From Anthropogastromicrobium sp963604075 (lineage in GTDB: Bacteria; Bacillota; Clostridia; Lachnospirales; Lachnospiraceae), in assembly GCA_963604075.1 (NCBI GenBank), contig CAVCPW010000130.1, forward strand, positions 1 through 8,456: a stretch of 8,456 nucleotides of DNA, written 5' to 3'. This document shows, in pieces, positions 1 to 5,600 of the stretch (positions are counted from its first letter, which is position 1; every line of letters begins with the position of its first letter). The translations under genes and the position numbers were made by a program. The notes under the pieces are model-generated. The model was given only the letters and a program-made list of their open reading frames with translations. It was not told the DNA's origin and ran no database searches.

Positions 1-118
1 TCCTAAGATTATATCTTATTAGGTCGGGGTGTTACAACTATAATTTACCACAACACTCCTTGACTATATTCTACTCGGCTGGTTACTAAATTGCGAATGT
101 GCGAATTTTTTAAACACA
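1..118. other. Gene-free left edge with two short dyads
   Basis: No coding region is supported here. Two small inverted repeats are visible: AAGAT-TAT-ATCTT at 5-17, flanked by CCT and AGG, and GGGGTGTT (26-33) facing AACACTCC (52-59), which pair over 8 bp with one G-U across an 18-nt loop. Neither is followed by a T-run on either strand, so I do not call them terminators. They may be the tail of a structure or gene that lies left of the window. Confidence 0.3.
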
Positions 119-153
119 GAAAAAAGGCTCTGACCTTTTACAGTCAAAGCCTT
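119..153 (-). terminator. Rho-independent terminator downstream of the CmpB-like gene
   Basis: Read on the minus strand, AAGGCTTTGAC (153-143) pairs with GTCAGAGCCTT (134-124) over 11 positions with one mismatch that is a G-U or A-C pair depending on strand, around an 8-nt loop. The minus-strand stem is followed immediately by a T-run (TTTTT from 125 leftward). This is a textbook intrinsic terminator. It lies about 110 bp after the stop codon of the only upstream minus-strand gene, so it probably ends that transcript. Confidence 0.8.
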
Positions 154-265
154 ATTCAGCCATTGCAATGCCTTAGTCTTATTAAGTTTTGTCGTACTGC
201 CTTATAAAACCTCGGCATTATCTGTGTACCATCTTTTTTCTTATCATATTTTACGGATTTTGGCG

Positions 266-1171
266 TCAGTCTTCCTTCTTCTTATTCAGTCCAACCTGCT
301 CCTTTAAGGCATTCAGTGCATCAGCATATTTGTGAGATGTTAACATTGGGTTTCCCTTTAAGAGAATGATTTTACGAAAATCCATACGTTTTGTGATAGA
401 ATTCTTGATCTCGCCTAAGTAGGCCAGACGCTCTTTGAGGCGAATAACATCGGCCACTTTTTCCTTTGGAACAAGTGAGGAAAGCTTTTCAAGATACTCG
501 GTAACAGAAGCTTGAAACTCTTCGAGACGGGCGTTTTCTGGTTTCTTGATGTTGTCAAGCTTGTCGCGCAATGTTTCGCTGACGGAATCGGTCAGTACAG
601 CAAAGTGATCGTGTAGCTTTTCAGCATCGGATTTGAGCTTAGTGAGCGATTCAAGAATCTGACGAAGATCCATAGCAGCGTGGAATGAGAATGCGAAATC
701 AATGGCAAACAGAATCGTGATTACGATAAGTGCACCAAAGCATATGTCCTGTGGAATTTGCTCCAGAAAGGAGGCTATATATGGATGGACAACGTGAACC
801 AGAAGAAGCGTAAACACGCCCCAGGCCAGTGAGGAACTTAAACATATATGCCCATGAATATTAAATTTTTTATCGCTGTAGTCCCAGTAGCGAACCTGAA
901 AGAGAGCTTCCATGATGACACCTGTGACATATTCGAGCAGTGTGGCAGAGAACATTCCAATAAAGAAAATGCCGATTTCGGATGAGCGCACCGGATAAGT
1001 AGTGCATAGCATTACAATGGCACCGCTTCCATAGATCGGAAGCATCGGGCCAGTCAGAAATCCTCTGTTTGTCAGCTTGTGTGTGCAGATGGATACATAG
1101 CTGGATTCCCAAATCCAGCCAACAAAGCTGTAGAAGAAGAAATATAGTAAAAGATGTGCGTAGGCAGTCAT
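266..1171 (-). CDS. CmpB-family (PF06541-type) putative ABC-transporter membrane protein
   Basis: This 301-aa integral membrane protein has about five hydrophobic helices (roughly residues 4-21, 41-58, 65-84, 108-129 and 142-163), then a long charged C-terminal part with coiled-coil character (about 170-250). Family-like motifs are GWIWES (18-23), a GFLTGP..PIYGSGA stretch (37-51), an EYVTG..ME..F segment (80-91), the WDYSDKKFNIHG segment (96-107) and a C-terminal GNPML motif. The family is annotated as a putative ABC transporter permease component, but its function is not established and no ATPase is adjacent. An upstream ATG at 1180 directly abuts the GGGGG Shine-Dalgarno, whereas the ATG at 1171 sits 9 nt from it, so I chose 1171. 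It has its own promoter and a good terminator, so it is probably monocistronic. The family call is firm; the transport role is only the family label. Confidence 0.88.
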   Translation of the reverse strand: MTAYAHLLLYFFFYSFVGWIWESSYVSICTHKLTNRGFLTGPMLPIYGSGAIVMLCTTYPVRSSEIGIFFIGMFSATLLEYVTGVIMEALFQVRYWDYSDKKFNIHGHICLSSSLAWGVFTLLLVHVVHPYIASFLEQIPQDICFGALIVITILFAIDFAFSFHAAMDLRQILESLTKLKSDAEKLHDHFAVLTDSVSETLRDKLDNIKKPENARLEEFQASVTEYLEKLSSLVPKEKVADVIRLKERLAYLGEIKNSITKRMDFRKIILLKGNPMLTSHKYADALNALKEQVGLNKKKED

Positions 1172-1202
1172 AACGATCATCCCCCTTTATTTTTTTGAGT
1201 GT

Positions 1203-1223
1203 CACTAGTGTCATATCCTAGTG
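1203..1223. promoter_or_regulatory. Small dyad in the leader of the CmpB-like gene
   Basis: CACTAG (1203-1208) and CTAGTG (1218-1223) are perfect inverted arms separated by 9 bp. They lie between the predicted -10 (1251-1256) and the start codon (1171). The position fits an operator just downstream of the transcription start or a small mRNA hairpin. Six-base arms can occur by chance. Confidence 0.25.
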
Positions 1224-1250
1224 TAGATGATATTCTTTCGCATTGCAAGT

Positions 1251-1281
1251 ATTATAACAGATTATAGTAAATTTAACCCAA
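1251..1281 (-). promoter_or_regulatory. Sigma-A-type promoter with extended -10 for the CmpB-like gene
   Basis: On the minus strand a perfect TATAAT (+ strand ATTATA at 1251-1256) is preceded by TG one base upstream, giving the extended -10 form TGTTATAAT. The -35 is weak: TTGGGT (1281-1276) with a long 19-bp spacer. A second TATAAT occurs at 1261-1266. Transcription would start near 1244 and leave a leader of about 70 nt. Confidence 0.6.
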
Positions 1282-1302
1282 TCGAGTAAGTTCTCTGCTT
1301 CA

Positions 1303-1321
1303 ATTGCGAATATCCGCTTGA
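1303..1321. repeat. Copy A of a 19-bp dispersed intergenic repeat
   Basis: ATTGCGAATATCCGCTTGA is identical to 5552-5570. Upstream of it, GAGTAAGT (1284-1291) corresponds to GAGCAAGT (5534-5541) near copy B at almost the same distance. Copy A has lost the left palindrome arm that copy B keeps. It lies 6 bp past the stop codon of the PPTase gene, in the gap before the CmpB-like gene's promoter. Confidence 0.6.
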
Positions 1322-1326
1322 ACGAA

Positions 1327-2073
1327 TTATAGAAGATTATAGCAGACACATGAAAGATATTCCGGAAAATCTGTGATACTTTGATGCTCAATCTTCCAGA
1401 TCGAACCGTCTGCAAGATGAATAGGTTCGCCACTGCTTAAATCATATGAGGAAGCATTTGCATCGATTCCTGTTCCAATCGCTTTTAGAAAGGCCTCTTT
1501 AGCGGTCCATAGGCGAAGAAATTCGCGGTTTCGTGTATCGCCCTCTGGAAGGAAACGAAGGTGTGCGAGCTCTTTGGGGTGAAATACATGGTGAGAGAGA
1601 ATTGCTTTGTGCAGGCGTTCAATGTCGCAGCCTACGGGGGTGTCGCTTATCACAAGCATGACAAAATCACCACTGTGCGAGAGATTAAAAAATGGAATGG
1701 GCGGAGCACAAATGGATGAATTTGAGACAGATGAGCTCGAGACAGATGAACTCGAGACAGATGAACTTGAAGTGAGAATACTTGGATCGGGAGCATCTGA
1801 ATCGAGGATATCTGAATTGGGAACATCGAAAGAAAAATCAGTCCGATAGGATACCGACGGCTTTCCAGTAGCAGCGTAGGAGACGGTGAAGCACTCCGGA
1901 TGATGATGATAAAGATGCTCCCAAAGAAGCAGTCCGGCGGTGGCACAGCGCTTTTTATCGGCCTCAAAACGAAAAGAGAGCAGCTGCTCCCGGCGCTTTG
2001 GTTGAAGCGTCGAAAGCAACTGCTCATTGATTACGATATCGTGAATGGATTGGTAGTAAATCTGAACAGCCAT
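1327..2073 (-). CDS. Sfp-type 4'-phosphopantetheinyl transferase with a repeat insertion
   Basis: This enzyme moves the phosphopantetheine arm of coenzyme A onto a serine of a carrier protein. It is 248 aa and has the Sfp-type motifs in order: GKP (70-72), FNLSHSG (129-135), GCDIE (148-152, with D150 and E152 as expected Mg ligands) and WTAKEAFLKAIG (189-200, with E193 and K197). Residues about 80-125, between GKP and the SHSG motif, form a Ser/Asp-rich low-complexity insertion built of pentads such as SSVSS. All catalytic motifs are intact, so the enzyme is probably active. The Shine-Dalgarno GGGAGA overlaps the last codons and stop of the upstream amidase gene, 9 nt from the ATG, so the two are cotranscribed and perhaps translationally coupled. 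No synthase or carrier gene lies in the window, so the partner (fatty-acid ACP or a secondary-metabolite system) is unknown. Confidence 0.9.
   Translation of the reverse strand: MAVQIYYQSIHDIVINEQLLSTLQPKRREQLLSFRFEADKKRCATAGLLLWEHLYHHHPECFTVSYAATGKPSVSYRTDFSFDVPNSDILDSDAPDPSILTSSSSVSSSSVSSSSVSNSSICAPPIPFFNLSHSGDFVMLVISDTPVGCDIERLHKAILSHHVFHPKELAHLRFLPEGDTRNREFLRLWTAKEAFLKAIGTGIDANASSYDLSSGEPIHLADGSIWKIEHQSITDFPEYLSCVCYNLL
1724..1833. repeat. 15-bp tandem repeat inside the PPTase gene
   Basis: Three near-identical 15-bp units lie at 1724-1738, 1739-1753 and 1754-1768 (consensus GAGACAGATGARCTC on +). Degenerate 15-bp units follow at 1769-1783, 1789-1803, 1804-1818 and 1819-1833, with a 5-bp interruption at 1784-1788. 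The PPTase reads this as pentapeptides, clearest as three SSVSS-type units. Because the period is a multiple of three, copy-number change would alter loop length and not reading frame. Confidence 0.8.
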
Positions 2074-2079
2074 AGCGGA

Positions 2080-3261
2080 TTATCTCCCAAAATAAGCATC
2101 AATACCGTTTGCAAGTCCCTGTGCGATCAGCGCCTGAAACTCCGGATCTGCCATCTTCTGATCCTCTTCCGGGTTTGACATGAAGCCCATCTCGACAATT
2201 GTAACTGGGATAGTACACCAGTTAATGCCGGTCATACTGTCATCCTGCAGCAGACCTTTGTTTGCAAGGCCAGTGGTGGAGCAGTAGAAGGAAAGCATCG
2301 TGGAGGCCAGAGTGTTGCTTGCGGAGATCACATCTGCGGACAGATATGGATTTGCAGCGGACGGTGCATAGAACATGGCACCATTTACGGAAGAATCGTC
2401 AGAGCTGTTTGCATGGATGCGGACGAAAATCTCGGCTCCGCTCTCATTTGCATAGACAGCGCGCTCGGCGTTACTCATCGGACAGTCGTTTGTTGTTCGA
2501 ATCATGACAACCTGATAACCACGGTTTAACAGCTCTTGCTGAAGCATCTGGGAAACGTCTAGGTTTAACTGGTACTCAGCAAGACCAGTTGAAATACCAC
2601 TTGTTCCAGTAGTAAGCTTTGCCTTCATGACAGAGGAACCAGGGCCGTTTGGCTCCTGCTCGCTGATGCCTGCCTGCTGATGTCCGGCATCAATGCACAC
2701 AATATGTCCATTTGTGGATGTCTGGCTTGAATTTGCTGTATTTTCATCGGCTGCTTGCACGGCAGATGCAGCGGTATCTGCTGCTGCATCACCAACCTGA
2801 TCTGTAGAAGATACAAGAAATTCTGCTTTTACATAACCATCTGCGGTTGTGCTGTGAATTTGCACCCATCCATCTTCTGCAATAGCAAGAATTCGAACCT
2901 CTTCACCGCGGTAAAGCTCACCAATCTTATTTCCTTCGGTGGAAGGATAATCGCGAATGTTAAGGGAATCGGTATTGACATACCAGATATCACCGACGGC
3001 GAGTTCTTTAGAAGTAACTGTAGCCTCGGTAGAAGCTTCAGTGGATTCCTCTGTAGATTCCTCAGTGGACTCTTCTGTAGATTCTTCAGTGGAAGCCTCT
3101 GTAGAAGGCTCTGTGCTGGACTGAGCCTGTGTCTCAGTTTCAGATACAGATTCGGTTTGTGTGCTTGTATTATAGGATTCAGTTCCTTTTTTGCATCCTG
3201 ACAATCCAGCAAAAAGAGCGGCGGACAGTACAAATGCAGAAATTAAATGAAATTGTTTCAT
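2080..3261 (-). CDS. Lipoprotein N-acetylmuramoyl-L-alanine amidase (SH3b + Amidase_3)
   Basis: This cell-wall hydrolase cuts the bond between N-acetylmuramic acid and the stem-peptide L-Ala. The 393-aa product has a lipoprotein signal peptide with lipobox LSGC (C23), a Ser/Thr/Glu-rich linker with STEE repeats (about 50-80), a bacterial SH3 domain (about 88-151, with the LNIRDYPS signature), an Ala/Ser-rich spacer (about 155-183) and a zinc Amidase_3 domain (about 186-391). Expected zinc ligands are H194 (in DAGH), E229 (AEYQ) and H283 (RIHAN); the catalytic Glu is E357 (IVEMGF). All are present, so it should be active at the outer face of the membrane. A Met at 3282 is possible, but AGGAGGGG lies between it and 3261, 6 nt before the second ATG, and the signal peptide begins there. 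It heads an operon with the PPTase gene. Confidence 0.93.
   Translation of the reverse strand: MKQFHLISAFVLSAALFAGLSGCKKGTESYNTSTQTESVSETETQAQSSTEPSTEASTEESTEESTEESTEESTEASTEATVTSKELAVGDIWYVNTDSLNIRDYPSTEGNKIGELYRGEEVRILAIAEDGWVQIHSTTADGYVKAEFLVSSTDQVGDAAADTAASAVQAADENTANSSQTSTNGHIVCIDAGHQQAGISEQEPNGPGSSVMKAKLTTGTSGISTGLAEYQLNLDVSQMLQQELLNRGYQVVMIRTTNDCPMSNAERAVYANESGAEIFVRIHANSSDDSSVNGAMFYAPSAANPYLSADVISASNTLASTMLSFYCSTTGLANKGLLQDDSMTGINWCTIPVTIVEMGFMSNPEEDQKMADPEFQALIAQGLANGIDAYFGR
3038..3109. repeat. 24-bp tandem repeat encoding STEE units in the amidase linker
   Basis: Three 24-bp units lie head to tail at 3038-3061, 3062-3085 and 3086-3109, each starting TCAGTGGA and each made of two 12-bp halves. 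They encode (STEE/STEA)n in the amidase, a flexible acidic linker between the lipid anchor and the SH3b domain. Codons differ between units, so the array is not freshly duplicated. A 12- or 24-bp change would keep the frame. Confidence 0.8.
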
Positions 3262-3293
3262 AAATGACCCCTCCTGGTACATAAATTAATCTC

Positions 3294-3322
3294 ATTGTAC
3301 TTTGTTTTATCAAAAAAAGCAA
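3294..3322 (-). promoter_or_regulatory. Promoter of the amidase-PPTase operon
   Basis: On the minus strand TTGCTT (3322-3317) and TACAAT (3299-3294) are separated by exactly 17 bp. The -10 matches 5 of 6 consensus bases; the -35 matches only 3. The spacer is T/A-rich. Transcription would start near 3287, leaving a short leader of about 25 nt carrying the AGGAGGGG ribosome binding site. Confidence 0.6.
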
Positions 3323-3368
3323 GGCAAAACGCGGTACTTGTGGGATTGAAAGGTTTTCTTAAGAATAC

Positions 3369-3397
3369 TTGTAACAGAGAATAAAATGCGGTAGAAT
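3369..3397 (+). promoter_or_regulatory. Promoter of the BMP-family gene
   Basis: TTGTAA (3369-3374) and TAGAAT (3392-3397) are spaced by 17 bp and fit a sigma-A promoter. It is divergent from the amidase promoter, with about 46 bp between the two -35 boxes. Transcription would start near 3404 and produce a leader of about 165 nt before the start codon at 3571. Confidence 0.6.
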
Positions 3398-3558
3398 AAA
3401 GTCGCAAAGGTAAAATAAAATGCAACGCAAAAAGAAACAGGAAAAACAAAAGTAACAAAAAAGAAAAAATAACAAACTAACCAAAAGCAACAAACGAACT
3501 AGAATCAGTAAGGGAACAAGAGGAATAAGAAAAGGAATCAGAGAGAATAAAGAAAGGT
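3398..3558 (+). other. A-rich, T-poor mRNA leader
   Basis: The transcribed strand segment between the BMP-gene promoter and its ribosome binding site is strongly A-rich. In 3421-3540 I count only 9 T in 120 bases, and runs such as AACAAA and AAGAAAA recur. No hairpin with a good stem is visible, and such an RNA should be largely unstructured. It encodes no credible protein; the minus-strand frame across it is a Leu/Phe-rich artefact of composition. Confidence 0.55.
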
Positions 3559-3570
3559 GTGTGGCCGAAT

Positions 3571-5490
3571 ATGGCAAAAGAAGATTATCAGAAAGCACTT
3601 AAAAAAGGTGAGAAAAGCTATGCAAGATGTCTGTCAGAAGGAAAATATCCGTATTTGCAGGTACTTGAAGAGTTGTTATCTCACACTGACGTGGTGGCAG
3701 AGGAAAATTTGGGAATCTGTGCGGTTCCGTCTGAGCTTATTGTGGGAACCTACACTGCAGGAAGGCGTACCGCATTTGCACCGGATTTTATGCCGCTTTT
3801 GAATCCGGAATCAGAGTTCGCAGCCAAGTGGCAGACACTTTATGAAGCACATCTTGATGAGGGTATTCATGATCCGATCAAGTGCTATGAGTTTATGAAT
3901 CGTTATTATGTACTTGAAGGTAATAAGCGTGTCAGTGTATTGAAATTCTGTGGAGCGTTGAGTGTGATGGGAAATGTGACACGTATCATTCCAAAGCGCA
4001 CGGATGAGCCGGAGAATCGTTTGTACTTTGAGTATCTGGCATTTTATAAGCATTCAAAGGTTAATTACATTGTGTTCAGCAAGCTGGGAAGTTACCGCAT
4101 TTTTCTGGAAAAGATCGGTTTTAAAGCAGATTATGACTGGACCGATGACGATCGGATAGAGGTGCGATCTCTGTATGCACGCTTCGAGAAGGCATACAAG
4201 GAAAAAGGAGGCGATCATCTGCCGATTCCGACTGCTGATGCATTTTTGATGTATCTTGAGTTGTATCCGTGCGATTTAAAATCAGGTGAAAAGCTTCCGG
4301 CACAGATTAAGTCAGAGTTGGTAAAGATGTGGGATGAGATCATTTTGCAGGCAAAAGGAAACCCTACTGAGATCAAGATGGAACCGCAGGAGGCACCGAA
4401 GAAGAATCTGTTTGATTATCTTCTTTCACCTGGAACAAAGTATCTTAAGATTGCATTTGTACATGATAAGAATCCGCAGGACTCCGCATGGATTTACGGT
4501 CATGAGTTGGGTCGTATGTATTTAGAGGAGCAGTTTAAGGGCAAGGTTGAGACAATATCCTATAATAATGTTTCGCAGGGCGCCGAGCTGGCGAGTACGT
4601 TAGAAGATGCTATAGCCAAGAAGTGTAGCATTATATTTACGACGACTCCGCAGTTTTTGGAGGGAAGTATCAAGACTGCATTGAAATATCCGAATATTAA
4701 GATTTTAAACTGCTCAGTTGACACGAATCATCAGTGCATTCGTACTTACTATGCGCGCCTGTTTGAGGCAAAGTTTTTGTCCGGTCTGGTGGCAGGAGCA
4801 TTGTGTAGAAATGGAAAAATCGGATATATGGCCGATTATCCGATATGTGGCATGATCGCTAACATCAACGCATTTGCAATTGGTGTTAAGATGGTAAATC
4901 CGACCGCTATAGTGCAGCTAGAGTGGACGACGGTGCGCAGCAAGCAGGAGATTATCAACGATTTCCGTGCAAGTGGCGTGAATCTTGTGTCGTGTCTTGA
5001 GATGATTGTGCCAAATTCACCATCCCGCTATTTTGGCTTAGTCAATATTGAAAAAGAGGACGAACCGGAGAATCTTACCGCTGTTATGTGGAATTGGGGT
5101 GCACTTTACAAAAAACTGGTTGAGACTGTTCAAAATGGTGCATGGGATAGTGCCGGAAGTGATGGCGTAGCACTCAACTACTGGTGGGGCATGTCTGCCG
5201 GTGTGGTTGATTTTATCTGCTCACCGAAGGTTCCGGCAAAGACAAAGCAGCTGGTTGAGTTTATGCAGCATCAGATCATGGAGGGTGGCTTCACACCATT
5301 TTCTGGGATTTTGTATTCACAGGAAGGCATTGTGCAGAGTGATGAAAACAGCTCGTTGTCACCTGAGGAGATCATTAACATGAGATGGCTGGCGGATAAT
5401 GTAAAGGGCAGTCTGCCACGTTGGAATAAGCTAAACGAAGATGCAAAGGCCGTCGTTGAGGTTCAGGGCGTAGACAATATTGACGAATAA
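3571..5490 (+). CDS. Cytosolic BMP-family nucleoside-binding protein with ParB/Srx-like N-terminal segment
   Basis: The 639-aa product has two parts. Residues about 292-600 resemble the BMP/Med (PnrA-like) family of purine-nucleoside-binding proteins: a KIAFVHD start (293-299), DSAW..GHELG (305-314), the TTTP strand end (357-360), ARLFEAKFLSG..AGALCRNGKIGYM (395-420) and GVKMVNP (438-444). The family is usually an exported lipoprotein of ABC importers, but here there is no signal peptide, no lipobox and no permease or ATPase nearby. Residues about 95-145 contain DPIKCYEFMNRYYVLEGNKRVSVLK split around EGNKR, resembling the G-x-x-R-x-x-A/V-L-K core of ParB/sulfiredoxin-like folds. That second assignment is my inference. 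The start at 3571 was chosen over an in-frame GTG at 3559 because AGAAAGG abuts the GTG; the spacing to the ATG is long (13 nt). A role as a cytosolic nucleoside or nucleotide sensor is plausible but unproven. Confidence 0.85.
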   Translation: MAKEDYQKALKKGEKSYARCLSEGKYPYLQVLEELLSHTDVVAEENLGICAVPSELIVGTYTAGRRTAFAPDFMPLLNPESEFAAKWQTLYEAHLDEGIHDPIKCYEFMNRYYVLEGNKRVSVLKFCGALSVMGNVTRIIPKRTDEPENRLYFEYLAFYKHSKVNYIVFSKLGSYRIFLEKIGFKADYDWTDDDRIEVRSLYARFEKAYKEKGGDHLPIPTADAFLMYLELYPCDLKSGEKLPAQIKSELVKMWDEIILQAKGNPTEIKMEPQEAPKKNLFDYLLSPGTKYLKIAFVHDKNPQDSAWIYGHELGRMYLEEQFKGKVETISYNNVSQGAELASTLEDAIAKKCSIIFTTTPQFLEGSIKTALKYPNIKILNCSVDTNHQCIRTYYARLFEAKFLSGLVAGALCRNGKIGYMADYPICGMIANINAFAIGVKMVNPTAIVQLEWTTVRSKQEIINDFRASGVNLVSCLEMIVPNSPSRYFGLVNIEKEDEPENLTAVMWNWGALYKKLVETVQNGAWDSAGSDGVALNYWWGMSAGVVDFICSPKVPAKTKQLVEFMQHQIMEGGFTPFSGILYSQEGIVQSDENSSLSPEEIINMRWLADNVKGSLPRWNKLNEDAKAVVEVQGVDNIDE

Positions 5491-5600
5491 CTAAGAATAA
5501 TTTTATGGGTGAGAAAAGCAGTTATTTGGTTATGAGCAAGTAGCGAAGCGGATTGCGAATATCCGCTTGACAAGAAAATACGGCGGAAATAGAGGTAATA
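5491..5600. other. Short spacer between BMP-like and phosphoesterase genes
   Basis: This 110-bp codirectional gap contains no convincing terminator or usable promoter, so read-through from the BMP-family gene into the phosphoesterase gene is likely. Its main content is the palindromic repeat copy at 5534-5570 and the AGAGG ribosome binding site at 5591-5595, 5 nt before the next ATG. Confidence 0.5.
5534..5570. repeat. Copy B of the dispersed repeat, with a perfect 8-bp palindrome
   Basis: AAGCGGAT (5546-5553) and ATCCGCTT (5561-5568) are perfect arms around the 7-nt loop TGCGAAT. The right part (5552-5570) is identical over 19 bp to 1303-1321, and GAGCAAGT at 5534-5541 matches the flank of copy A. 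There is no T-run on either strand, so it is a structured intergenic repeat and not a standard terminator. It may be an RNA hairpin, a REP/MITE-like unit or a protein-binding site. Confidence 0.65.

Noticed and set aside
60..88. TTGACT-N17-TTACTA, a possible plus-strand promoter near the left edge
   Set aside because: It points into the 3' end of a minus-strand gene and through its terminator, no plus-strand gene follows, and the -10 is poor.
1607..1849. Plus-strand frame with a DELET repeat (80 aa)
   Set aside because: It is the antisense reading of the 15-bp repeat in the PPTase gene; it has no ribosome binding site and no recognisable domain.
2755..3201. Plus-strand frame of 148 aa with Leu/Cys/Phe-rich repeats
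   Set aside because: It is the antisense of the amidase SH3b and STEE-repeat region; its repeats come from the 24-bp units.
3359..3598. Minus-strand frame of 79 aa rich in Leu and Phe, resembling a membrane protein
   Set aside because: It is the complement of the A-rich leader, so hydrophobicity is a composition artefact. It overlaps the start of the BMP-family gene and both divergent promoters.
5546..5568. Palindrome between the BMP-family and phosphoesterase genes as an intrinsic terminator
   Set aside because: The stem is perfect, but no T-run follows on either strand, and the sequence recurs at 1303-1321, so a dispersed repeat is the better explanation.
5567..5600. A perfect TTGACA -35 box at 5567-5572 before the phosphoesterase gene
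   Set aside because: A 17-bp spacer would put the -10 on TAGAGG, over the ribosome binding site and a few bases before the start codon, and there is no TATAAT-like box at a usable distance.
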